Assembly: GCA_902786925.1 (NCBI GenBank)
Contig: CADAEK010000016.1
Span: 1-64,000 of the forward strand
Source: an uncultured Bacteroidales bacterium
Lineage (GTDB): Bacteria > Bacteroidota > Bacteroidia > Bacteroidales > Bacteroidaceae
DNA: 64,000 bases
Direction: 5' to 3'
Shown here: piece after piece, positions 56,789 to 64,000 of the stretch
Position numbering within the stretch: position 1 is the stretch's first letter
Layout of the letters: the number at the start of each line of letters is the position of its first letter
The notes under the pieces: model-generated
What the model was told of the DNA's origin: nothing
Databases searched by the model: none
What the model saw: the letters and a program-made list of their open reading frames with translations, nothing else
Made by a program: the position numbers and the translations under genes

Positions 56789-57652
56789 ATGAAAAAGATT
56801 CTTTCCATAATGGTAGCTACATTCATCGCTACCACTAATTTATGGGCACAGTTTCCAGACCCATTCTTGTCAGATGAGGACCGTCCTGACGGCAAGTTAT
56901 GGATTCCTGCGCCTCCATCTTTGACAGGTGGAGACTTTGCCAACGATTTCTACTATTACCAGTGGGGAAAAGAACAACGTGAAGAAGAGTGGACTGCAGA
57001 ATGGGCACTTTGGGACGAGGGCATCGATCTCTCACACGTGTTCTCTCCATGTATGGATATCGACCTCTCACACGAGAACACCCCAGAGATTCTGAAACTG
57101 GCCGAGGCTGCCACCAGCGATGCTCACAATGCCAACAAGGCGGTGAAGGACTTCTACCAGCGCAAACGCCCATTCGTCACGTTCAATGAGCCATCATTGA
57201 AGCCCGAGGAAGATGAGGAGGAAGCCCTCACATACAGCTATCCTTCTGGCCATTCATCACGCGGTTGGATGTATGCACTCACCCTCGCGACTGTTGCCCC
57301 TGATTGTACAGAATCGTTGATGGAACGTGCCCGTATTTATGCCATACACCGCGTGGTGTGCGGTCACCATTGGAAAAGTGACATCGACGCTTCGTTGATG
57401 CTCACCGCCGGCATCTTTGCCAATGTTGTAGCAACAGATGCCTATCAGGCACAGCTGAAGAAGGCACGTGAAGAGTACCAGCACATCAGAAAAGAGCAAT
57501 CCTCGGGAATCAAAGAGCGCACCGTCACTCCCACAACGTCAGAGACCCCCATCTACGACTTGCAAGGCCGTCAACCCAACGGAACTCCTACCGAGAAAGG
57601 AATCTACATTCAAGGCAACAATAAGGTCTATAACACCAATACATCAAAATGA
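56789..57652 (+). CDS. Secreted class A acid phosphatase (PAP2 family)
   Basis: 287 residues with a signal peptide (to TNLWAQ). The three-part phosphatase motif is present: KDFYQRKRP (KX6RP), SYPSGHSSRGW (PSGH) and RVVCGHHWKSD (RX5HX3D, with His in place of the usual Ser before Arg). This matches periplasmic class A non-specific acid phosphatases. After about residue 240 comes a linker and a tail (PIYDLQGRQPNGTPTEKGIY then IQGNNKVYN) of the sorting type. It is 29 bp after the nucleotidase gene and overlaps the small gene downstream by 4 bp. Confidence 0.83.
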   Translation: MKKILSIMVATFIATTNLWAQFPDPFLSDEDRPDGKLWIPAPPSLTGGDFANDFYYYQWGKEQREEEWTAEWALWDEGIDLSHVFSPCMDIDLSHENTPEILKLAEAATSDAHNANKAVKDFYQRKRPFVTFNEPSLKPEEDEEEALTYSYPSGHSSRGWMYALTLATVAPDCTESLMERARIYAIHRVVCGHHWKSDIDASLMLTAGIFANVVATDAYQAQLKKAREEYQHIRKEQSSGIKERTVTPTTSETPIYDLQGRQPNGTPTEKGIYIQGNNKVYNTNTSK

Positions 57653-57801
57653 ACAAGAAAACTTACGAGCAACCGACGATGACGGTCGTTCGGTTGCGGC
57701 ATAGAACACGCATATTGGATGGAAGCCCCAAGATGGCAGGACAGCGGCACAACTATGAGAAAAAGACTCAATCAACATGGACTGATGACGAAGAGTATTA
57801 G
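57649..57801 (+). CDS. Small 50-residue Bacteroidales-type peptide gene
   Basis: 50 codons starting inside the phosphatase stop (ATGA overlap). The peptide begins MNKKTYEQPTMTVVRLRHRT and ends STWTDDEEY. It resembles a recurrent class of short Bacteroidales peptides that begin M-K-K-x-Y-x-x-P-x-hydrophobic-x-V-V-x-L and end acidic with Trp, usually beside surface or fimbrillin-like genes. The function is unknown. The coupling to the phosphatase and the position before the fimbrillin-like gene support a real gene. It is too short for usual length cut-offs. Confidence 0.65.
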   Translation: MNKKTYEQPTMTVVRLRHRTRILDGSPKMAGQRHNYEKKTQSTWTDDEEY

Positions 57802-57818
57802 TCTGATTCCCTAAAATC

Positions 57819-59207
57819 ATGAAGAAAACAATGAAGAAATCAATATGCTTATATGCCTTCGGTACGCTTCTGATCTCAGGAGCCGTGCTGACAGCCTGTT
57901 CAAGCGACGATAGTGTTGTGGACAATAACACTTCTACTCCAATAGAGGCAGGAAAGACATACTACATGAGGGTGAATGCCCAAGGGAACAGCACCCGTGC
58001 ACTAACTGCAGATTGTATCGCCTACTGGAAAACCACAGAAAACATCTACGTTAGAATGGAAAATGACGGGGATTATTGGTTTGAGGGAGCTTTACACCCC
58101 GAATCTTCTAATCAATCAACTCCTACAGTCCCTGTCTATATGAGTGGAAGCGTCACAATTCCAACAGGCGCAAGAACCCCTGAAACAACAACTTTCAATT
58201 GCGATTTTCGTTTCCCTCAAAAAGTCATCAACTACACGGGTCAGAAAGGAACACTCGAGGATATCGAGAAGAATTATGATTTTGCGACAGGTACAGTCGG
58301 AGTATATAAAGATGCAGAAGACCCGACGATTCTCCATGCTTCTACAACTGTAGATTTTGCCAACCAGCAGGCCATCGTGAAGTTCACATTGTCTACATTG
58401 ACGGATGATGAGCCTAAAACCCAAAAATCGCTCTCCGTCTCTAAACTGCGCATTTCCGCCTCCAACTTGAAACAAACAGAATTTGCGATAGGCGACATCA
58501 CGATTGAACCAGTTTCGCCCACTAACGAAATCTATGCAGCTCTCAGTGGTATCAACGACTCACGTGTCACCCTGACAGCCACGGCCAGTGACGGCATCTA
58601 TGTCTGTTCTCAAAATGGCATCACTTTCGCCAATGGAGATTTCCAAGAGATTCCTGTACAGATGACAAAAGTGGACTACCCTATCGCGCTCTCCACAGTA
58701 AATAAAACCCGTTATGTTGGCAGCGTGGTAGGTAAAGACGGCTATGTATATCACGATGCTGCTGCAGCAACAGCAGCAAGCACTACTGCGGTGGCAATGA
58801 TTGCATACGTGGGTAATGGCCGAGGAGGAAAAGGTCTTGCCATCGCATTGGCTGACGAATCAGAAGAAAGTATGAGCATCTCTGATGCACAAACTGCAAT
58901 TAACGACAAAGTAGCTATATCGGGCGGTACATGGCATATTCCATATGCTATAGACTGGAAGTATATGTTCATTGGTTGTGGTAATGGTGCTACGACAAGC
59001 GATGCCACCGTCAACTACACATGCTTCAATGCAAAAATTGCCACAGCAGGAGGCACATCCATCAGCAGCGGTTCCTACTATTGGGACTATTGGAGCGGGG
59101 ATCAAGAAGATCCTAGTGTCTGTGCATATTTTGGAGATACAGAAGCAGAACCGAATGCGGGAAATCTAAGCGTTTCATGTAAAGCTCGTGCAGTCCTAGC
59201 ATTCTAA
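57819..59207 (+). CDS. Fimbrillin-like surface lipoprotein
   Basis: 462 residues; the start may instead be 57831 (MKKSICLYAF), four codons later. The signal ends GAVLTACSSDDS, a lipobox with acidic export signal. The mature part is Ser/Thr-rich beta-sandwich sequence (YYMRVNAQGNSTRA, SLSVSKLRISASNLKQTEF, SRVTLTATASDGIYV), of the two-domain transthyretin-like fimbrillin type. A long Ala-Thr segment (DAAAATAASTTAVAMIAYVG) leads into a C-terminal domain ending KARAVLAF. It is probably a major or accessory pilin, or a surface decoration. It is the last gene of the 43.7-59.2 kb set and is closed by the terminator at 59220. Confidence 0.65.
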   Translation: MKKTMKKSICLYAFGTLLISGAVLTACSSDDSVVDNNTSTPIEAGKTYYMRVNAQGNSTRALTADCIAYWKTTENIYVRMENDGDYWFEGALHPESSNQSTPTVPVYMSGSVTIPTGARTPETTTFNCDFRFPQKVINYTGQKGTLEDIEKNYDFATGTVGVYKDAEDPTILHASTTVDFANQQAIVKFTLSTLTDDEPKTQKSLSVSKLRISASNLKQTEFAIGDITIEPVSPTNEIYAALSGINDSRVTLTATASDGIYVCSQNGITFANGDFQEIPVQMTKVDYPIALSTVNKTRYVGSVVGKDGYVYHDAAAATAASTTAVAMIAYVGNGRGGKGLAIALADESEESMSISDAQTAINDKVAISGGTWHIPYAIDWKYMFIGCGNGATTSDATVNYTCFNAKIATAGGTSISSGSYYWDYWSGDQEDPSVCAYFGDTEAEPNAGNLSVSCKARAVLAF

Positions 59208-59219
59208 GGCACCACAATC

Positions 59220-59263
59220 GACATGCCCCACACCGAAATAGGTGTGGGGCATGTCTTTTTTAT
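59220..59263. terminator. Terminator after the fimbrillin-like gene
   Basis: A perfect 15-bp stem, GACATGCCCCACACC with GGTGTGGGGCATGTC, a 6-base loop and TTTTTTAT. It also faces the convergent DUF486 gene. Confidence 0.9.
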
Positions 59264-59302
59264 AGCTCTGAGTCTCCGCTTGGTTTGACACCCATTATAT
59301 TC

Positions 59303-59677
59303 TTAATCACGGAACACGAAATACACAGCGGCTACCAAGCAAAGGAAGGCTGCTGCATGGTTCCAGCGCAAGTGTTCACCCTGAAACATAACGGTAGCGA
59401 TGACGGTGAAGACAGTCAAAGAGATGACCTCTTGAATCACCTTCAGCTGCATCAGCGAATAGGGTCCTCCATTTCCCTCGAAGCCCATCTTATTGGCTGG
59501 CACCTGAAGCGAATACTCGAAGAAGGCAATGCCCCATGAGAATACAATCACCAGCCACAGGGGCCAACTGTTGGAAATGTTCATCTGCTGCAGTTTCAAG
59601 TGGCCGTACCAGGCCAAAGTCATGAACACGTTGCTGCCAATGAGCAGCAGAATCGTGTATAGTCCTGTCATATTCAT
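59303..59677 (-). CDS. DUF486 family small membrane protein (DMT-like)
   Basis: 124 residues, four membrane segments (LYTILLLIGSNVFMTLAWYG, WPLWLVIVFSWGIAFFEYSL, VISLTVFTVIATVMF and AAAFLCLVAAVYFVF). The conserved WGIAFFEYSLQVPANKMG and EGNGGPYSLMQLKVIQEV are DUF486 hallmarks; the family is related to small multidrug-type transporters but has no known substrate. TACCTTTG at 59712-59705 on the minus strand is the -7 box; translation may begin at either of two Met codons two residues apart. Confidence 0.85.
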   Translation of the reverse strand: MNMTGLYTILLLIGSNVFMTLAWYGHLKLQQMNISNSWPLWLVIVFSWGIAFFEYSLQVPANKMGFEGNGGPYSLMQLKVIQEVISLTVFTVIATVMFQGEHLRWNHAAAFLCLVAAVYFVFRD

Positions 59678-59712
59678 GAATATGTGTTATTTGGTTTTCG
59701 GGCACAAAGGTA

Positions 59713-59997
59713 CGAATTAATTAAGAATTGAGAATTGAAAACCAAGAATTAAAAGGCATAAGATGAGAAGCATAAAGCATGCAGCAACTGCAGAGCACAC
59801 CCCGAAGACCAACCTCCGAGCCTTAAGCGCTCACCACTTTATGCTATTCAGCGCGTCCACAACAAGGCGAATAGACCTGTTCTCAGCATGAAAAACAATC
59901 AGAAAGGCTAATTGTCCATATTCCTTTGCCTATTTAAAACGAAAATTCCTTATCTTTGTGCCATCATTCATTACTATAATTAAAACCGAAACCAACA
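59713..59997. other. Intergenic region before trpB
   Basis: No gene is seen. TTTG (59925-59928), 22 bases and TATCTTTG (59951-59958) form the likely trpB promoter, with slightly long spacing. No leader peptide with Trp codons or attenuator hairpin is visible before the gene. Confidence 0.6.
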
Positions 59998-61362
59998 ATG
60001 AGCACAAAGCAAAAACGCTTCATCCTTGCGGAAGACGAGATTCCAACGCAGTGGTATAACATTCAGGCTGATATGGTCAACAAGCCTCAGCCCCCTATTC
60101 ATCCTGCCACCAAGCAACCGCTGACGGTGGACGACTTGGCACACATCTTCCCAAGAGAGTGCTGTGTACAAGAACTGGACACCACACATGCATGGATAGA
60201 CATTCCCGAGGAAGTGCGTGAGAAATATAAATACTACCGCAGCACGCCATTGGTGCGTGCCTACGGCCTTGAAGAGGCGCTCGGCACTCCTGCCCACATC
60301 TACTTCAAGAACGAGAGTGCTTGCCCACTCGGTTCTCACAAAATCAACTCTGCCCTACCACAGTGCTACTACGCCAAGATGGAGGGCACCACGAACGTGA
60401 CTACCGAAACCGGTGCAGGACAGTGGGGAGCAGCCTTGTCGTATGCAGCCAAGCTTTATGGACTGGACGCCGCTGTCTATCAGGTAAAACTCACCATGCA
60501 GCAGAAGCCATACCGCTCTAGCATCATGCGCACATTCGGTGCAGCCGTGACAGGTTCTCCTTCCATGTCCACTCGCGCAGGTAAGGATATCATCACCAAA
60601 GACCCCACTCATCCAGGCTCACTCGGCACTGCCATCTCAGAGGCTGTGGAGCTTGCCACTACCACTCCCAACTGCAAATACACACTCGGCTCTGTGCTGA
60701 ACCACGTGGGTCTGCACCAGACCATCATTGGTTTGGAAGCAGAGAAGCAGATGGCAATGGCTGGCGAATACCCCGACATGGTGATTGCCTGCTTCGGCGG
60801 CGGTTCCAACTTCGGTGGCATTGCCTTCCCATTCATGCGTCACAACATCCTCGATGGCAAGAAGACTGAGTTCATCGCTGCAGAGCCAGACAGCTGTCCT
60901 AAGCTCACTCGCGGTCAGTTCCGCTACGACTTTGGCGACGAAGCTGGTTACACTCCCCTGCTGCCTATGTTCACGTTGGGGCACAACTTCAAGCCCAGCA
61001 ACATCCATGCAGGCGGCCTGCGTTACCACGGTGCTGGTGTCATCGTCTCTCAGTTGCTGAAAGACGGTTTGATGAAGGGTGTGGATATTCCACAGCTCGA
61101 AACATTCGAGGCTGGTATGCTCTTTGCCCGCACTGAGGGCATCATCCCTGCCCCTGAAAGCACTCACGCCATTGCTGCCACTATCCGCGAGGCCAAGAAG
61201 TGCAAGGAGACTGGCGAGGAGAAGGTGATCCTCTTCAACCTTTCTGGCCATGGCCTCATCGATATGCCAAGCTACGAGGCCTACATCAACGGTGACTTGC
61301 AGAACTACACTGTCACAGACGAGGATGTGGCAAAGAATATCGCAGAATTAGATAAGCTCTAA
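59998..61362 (+). CDS. trpB: Tryptophan synthase beta chain, TrpB2 type
   Basis: 454 residues, longer than classical TrpB (~400). The PLP lysine is Lys115 in LGSHKINSAL; ETGAGQWG and the phosphate loop CFGGGSNFGG are intact. The N-terminal extension (RFILAEDEIPTQWYNIQADM) is typical of TrpB2, which makes tryptophan from indole and serine and often works without TrpA. No other trp genes are in the window. It is cytosolic. Its TAA overlaps the following ATG by one base (TAATG), an odd coupling to a secreted glycosidase gene. Confidence 0.9.
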   Translation: MSTKQKRFILAEDEIPTQWYNIQADMVNKPQPPIHPATKQPLTVDDLAHIFPRECCVQELDTTHAWIDIPEEVREKYKYYRSTPLVRAYGLEEALGTPAHIYFKNESACPLGSHKINSALPQCYYAKMEGTTNVTTETGAGQWGAALSYAAKLYGLDAAVYQVKLTMQQKPYRSSIMRTFGAAVTGSPSMSTRAGKDIITKDPTHPGSLGTAISEAVELATTTPNCKYTLGSVLNHVGLHQTIIGLEAEKQMAMAGEYPDMVIACFGGGSNFGGIAFPFMRHNILDGKKTEFIAAEPDSCPKLTRGQFRYDFGDEAGYTPLLPMFTLGHNFKPSNIHAGGLRYHGAGVIVSQLLKDGLMKGVDIPQLETFEAGMLFARTEGIIPAPESTHAIAATIREAKKCKETGEEKVILFNLSGHGLIDMPSYEAYINGDLQNYTVTDEDVAKNIAELDKL

Positions 61363-63443
61363 TGAATATCCGACATTTATTATTCAGCATCATCGTCTCT
61401 TGTGCCGCAACAGCTGTGGCGCAAGAGACGTTTCGTTTAGGCACGGCCATCAATCCCGATGGCGTGAAGTTTGAGGTTGACAGCAAGGGCTTCATCATTG
61501 GCGGCAAGCATGTGCTGCCTGTGATGGGCGAGATTCACTATGCCCGTGTGCCAGAGCAGGAATGGCGACGCGAAATTCAGAAGATGAAGGCAGGAGGCAT
61601 CACAGTTGTGGCCACCTATGTCTTCTGGATTCACCATGAGGAAGAAGAAGGAAAGTGGGACTGGAGCGGCAACAAGAACCTGCGCAAGTTCATCACCATC
61701 TGCAAAGAAGAGCAGATGCACGTGGTGCTGCGCATTGGTCCCTTCTGTCATGGCGAGGTCTATCAAGGCGGTTTCCCTATATGGCTGACAGACAAAGCGC
61801 AGAGCGATCCCAAGCAATACAAGTTGCGCTCAGAGGCCAAGGGATTCATGGAGGCGACACGCAACCTGTACAGCAACATCTTTGCGCAAGTGAACGGCCT
61901 GCTGTGGAAGAACGGCGGTCCCATTGTGGGTGTACAGATTGAGAACGAGTGCCGAGGTCCCTGGTCGTACTATATGGCTCTGAAAGATATGGCGGTGGAG
62001 ATTGGCTTCGACACACCTTTCTACACTCGCACTGGTTGGCCCAAGCTGAACGGGAAAGAGGAATTCGGCAAACTATTGCCGCTCTATGGTGACTACGCAG
62101 ACGGTTTCTGGGACAGAGACTTGAAGGATATGCCAGGTGACTACAAGAATGCGTTCATCATGAAAGACACACGTCTTTCAGCGGTGATTGCCACTGAAGC
62201 GCTGGGAAAAAACCAAAGCACAGAAATGAGTTCTACCGACCTTGCCTACCCTTACCTCACTTGCGAACTGGGTGGCGGCATGATGCCATCTTACCATCGG
62301 CGCATCAATATGAGCGGACGGGAAGTGAAGCCGCTCGCTATCTGCAAGCTTGGTTCTGGTTCCAACCTCCCTGGCTACTATATGTACCATGGTGGCACCA
62401 ACCCCTATAACCCCAAGCATACGATGGCTGAGACACAGGCCAGTCCTGTGACCAACTACAACGATATGCCCCACATGAGCTACGACTTCCAGACCCTACT
62501 CGGTGAGATGGGACAACCCAACCCTGTCTCATGGAACGAAAGCAGACTCTTGCATCAGTTTCTTGCCGACTTCGGCAACGAGTTGAGTCAAATGGACGTT
62601 GACACTCTCTCGGAGCACTATGCCCGTCGCGGTTCCTTCGAGTTCTTCAACGACTACGTGCGCATCCTCAACGAAGGCGGCACCTCATACGTTACTCCTC
62701 GCAACTGGCAAGTAACTCCTGACGCTACTATTGGTTGGGCAACTGTTGAGCCGTTCTGCAAAGCCGACGGCATTCTCTATTTCATTCCCGTTGACGGCAA
62801 GAAGCCTCAACTCTCCATCAACGGGAAGACCTACAACGCTAAACTCAACAAGCCCTTTAAGGCAGCAGACATGACCTTTTGTGTGCTTTCGAAAGAGAAA
62901 GCCATGACTGCCTATAAGATTGACGGCAAACTGCACTACTCTGATGGCATTCTCTTTAAGGATGGAGCTCGCATCATGGAAGAGACGTGGAACACGCTAC
63001 CCACCAAAGTCAATTTTGCGCTTGCTAAAGAGCATGGCGGTTTGCGTGAGGTAAAGATGGGCAGTCAGAAAGTGGCAGCACAGCCGACTGAGGAAGATTT
63101 CGGCAAGGCAGCCACATGGGTTATCAGCAACTTGAACGAGCTGAACAAGAATCTTGACCTCTATCTCCAAATCTCCTACCGTGGGGATGTCGCCCGCATT
63201 TATGCAGATGGTCAACTCGTCGAGGACAACTTCTGGAACGGCAAGCCCATGCTCGTCCGCCTCTCCGACCTCATCGGCAAGAAGGTGGAACTCAAGATTC
63301 TTCCCCTCGGGAAAGACTACCCCATCTACCTGCAGAAAGAGCAGAAGGCAGAACTCAACAAAGCATCTAACGGCCTTCTCCTCTCGTTGGATAGCATTCA
63401 GGTGATTGAACGACGCACCCTGAAACACACAACTGAAGAGTGA
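61362..63443 (+). CDS. Secreted GH35 beta-galactosidase
   Basis: 693 residues with a signal peptide (MNIRHLLFSIIVSCAATAVA). The barrel begins FIIGGKHVLPVMGEIHYARV and contains GGITVVATYVFWIHHEEEEG and VLRIGPFCHGEVYQGGFPIW. The acid/base Glu lies in VGVQIENECRGP and the nucleophile is probably the Glu of CELGGGMMPS. C-terminal beta domains follow (YLQISYRGDVARIYADGQLV). GH35 enzymes release terminal beta-galactose, for example from xyloglucan or galactan. It overlaps trpB by one base and is followed within seven bases by a palindrome array. Confidence 0.85.
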   Translation: MNIRHLLFSIIVSCAATAVAQETFRLGTAINPDGVKFEVDSKGFIIGGKHVLPVMGEIHYARVPEQEWRREIQKMKAGGITVVATYVFWIHHEEEEGKWDWSGNKNLRKFITICKEEQMHVVLRIGPFCHGEVYQGGFPIWLTDKAQSDPKQYKLRSEAKGFMEATRNLYSNIFAQVNGLLWKNGGPIVGVQIENECRGPWSYYMALKDMAVEIGFDTPFYTRTGWPKLNGKEEFGKLLPLYGDYADGFWDRDLKDMPGDYKNAFIMKDTRLSAVIATEALGKNQSTEMSSTDLAYPYLTCELGGGMMPSYHRRINMSGREVKPLAICKLGSGSNLPGYYMYHGGTNPYNPKHTMAETQASPVTNYNDMPHMSYDFQTLLGEMGQPNPVSWNESRLLHQFLADFGNELSQMDVDTLSEHYARRGSFEFFNDYVRILNEGGTSYVTPRNWQVTPDATIGWATVEPFCKADGILYFIPVDGKKPQLSINGKTYNAKLNKPFKAADMTFCVLSKEKAMTAYKIDGKLHYSDGILFKDGARIMEETWNTLPTKVNFALAKEHGGLREVKMGSQKVAAQPTEEDFGKAATWVISNLNELNKNLDLYLQISYRGDVARIYADGQLVEDNFWNGKPMLVRLSDLIGKKVELKILPLGKDYPIYLQKEQKAELNKASNGLLLSLDSIQVIERRTLKHTTEE

Positions 63444-63449
63444 CAAAAT

Positions 63450-63512
63450 CGACGTCGTCGACATCGGTTTGCCGACATCGACGAGGTCGGTTGGTCGATG
63501 TCGACGACGTCG
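63450..63512. repeat. Triple 17-bp palindrome array, version B
   Basis: Units at 63450-63466, 63473-63489 and 63496-63512 have 6-base spacers (gtttgc, gttggt), period 23. Each is 8-1-8: CGACGTCG-T-CGACATCG, CGACATCG-A-CGAGGTCG and CGATGTCG-A-CGACGTCG, with seven of eight positions palindromic. The sequence differs from version A, but the number, size and symmetry of units are the same. Confidence 0.8.
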
Positions 63513-63552
63513 GCGAAGAGGTTGAGGAAGCGCCCATAAAGGGGATGTGTCA

Positions 63553-63963
63553 TCATGGCAAGGGCTGACCTTTCAGTCGGGCACGAATGTTCATCATGTC
63601 AACTATGTTATAGGTGATGCTGATGAGACCAACACTCATCAGCAGGGAGAGGGCTGCGGCAACGATTATGCGGGAGTTTTCGCTAAGCCACTGAAGAAAG
63701 ATGAATTGGATACGGAAAGTGAAGAGAGGAACATTAGCAGGCGTGGAAAGAAGGAAGGCCATGCCGACAGCACCACCGATGATGCCTGCCACAAAGGCGA
63801 CCACCATCGCCATCTTGTAGCGACGGAGTGTTGCTTCCTGATACTGTTTGATGTACTCCACAGCATCAAGACGTTTGGTGAGCGATGCCATGAACGCATC
63901 GCTGTCATCGAAATGAGGCTTCTGAGCGAGGAAGAGTTCCTCAAGGGCTTTATCTTTGTTCAT
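63553..63963 (-). CDS. Small membrane protein, possible sigma-factor partner
   Basis: 136 residues: a charged N-terminal ~48 residues (EELFLAQKPHFDDSDAFMAS, LTKRLDAVEYIKQYQEATLR), then two membrane segments (MAMVVAFVAGIIGGAVGMAF and IIVAAALSLLMSVGLISITY). No enzyme motif is present. Its ATG overlaps the stop of an upstream gene that reads like the end of an ECF sigma factor. Similar pairs in Prevotella-type genomes suggest an anti-sigma or accessory membrane protein, but this is inferred from context only. Confidence 0.55.
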   Translation of the reverse strand: MNKDKALEELFLAQKPHFDDSDAFMASLTKRLDAVEYIKQYQEATLRRYKMAMVVAFVAGIIGGAVGMAFLLSTPANVPLFTFRIQFIFLQWLSENSRIIVAAALSLLMSVGLISITYNIVDMMNIRARLKGQPLP

Positions 63964-64000
63964 ATCTTCAGTCTTTCTTTAAGTTTGTCACGTCCTCTCG
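63960..64000 (-). CDS. C-terminal end of a probable ECF sigma factor
   Basis: Only 12 full codons are inside the window, reading RGRDKLKERLKI before TGA. Basic, helical ends of this kind (R-x-K-L-K-x-x-L) are usual for region 4 of ECF sigma factors. The stop overlaps the next ATG (ATGA). Too short for a firm call. Confidence 0.35.
   Translation of the reverse strand, partial: RGRDKLKERLKI

Noticed and set aside
59713-59997. Tryptophan attenuator before trpB
   Set aside because: No short frame with Trp codons and no terminator hairpin were found upstream of the start codon.

Overview
The window looks like chromosomal DNA of a fibre-degrading member of the Bacteroidota, most likely Prevotellaceae. 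Three things support this. Promoters have the form TTTG-N20-TANNTTTG, the primary sigma-factor type of this phylum. Lipoproteins carry Cys-Ser-Asp-Asp export signals. A 716-residue xylanase-feruloyl esterase has the architecture known from Prevotella ruminicola. I saw no rRNA, tRNA, CRISPR array, transposase or phage genes.

Layout. 1-2.4 kb: the 5' part of dnaK, an HU-type DNA-binding gene with phased A-tract repeats upstream, and a strongly structured RNA-like element. 2.4-6.1 kb: a phosphoethanolamine-transferase-like gene, a HepT/MntA toxin-antitoxin pair, and a SIMPL-domain gene with a decayed copy of its 3' end beside it. 6.2-14.9 kb: leucine biosynthesis (leuA-leuC-leuD behind a leucine-rich leader peptide and attenuator, plus a second leuA-like synthase), interrupted by a porin-symporter pair. 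14.9-36 kb: an outer-membrane-type DUF4421 protein, then a xylan-utilisation region. It holds three GH43 genes, GH30, GH10-feruloyl esterase, a CE1-type esterase, a pectin-binding-like protein and two tandem membrane sensors. There is no SusC/SusD pair. 36-43 kb: an M6 protease, a gamma-carbonic anhydrase, and a sugar porter next to a DUF5107-TPR protein. 43.7-59.2 kb: a 3640-residue secreted protein followed by lipoproteins, a 5'-nucleotidase, an acid phosphatase, a 50-residue peptide gene and a fimbrillin-like lipoprotein. 59.3-64 kb: a DUF486 protein, tryptophan synthase beta, a GH35 beta-galactosidase, and a small membrane protein that overlaps the end of a probable sigma-factor gene.

How the parts fit. 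The GH10 xylanase and GH30 enzyme would cut the xylan backbone, the feruloyl/acetyl-type esterases would remove acyl decorations, and the GH43 enzymes would remove xylose and arabinose. A 35-bp element shared by the GH43-GH43-GH10 operon and the esterase gene suggests one regulator controls both. The sensor genes are divergent from that operon.

Most unusual signals: (1) three intergenic arrays, each of three 17-bp near-palindromes at 23-24 bp period, in two unrelated sequence versions with the same geometry; (2) a long folded element before the phosphoethanolamine-transferase gene with two mutually exclusive helices, one ending four bases before the start codon; (3) a classical leucine attenuator; (4) tandem sensors in which the usual phospho-accepting histidine position is not histidine.
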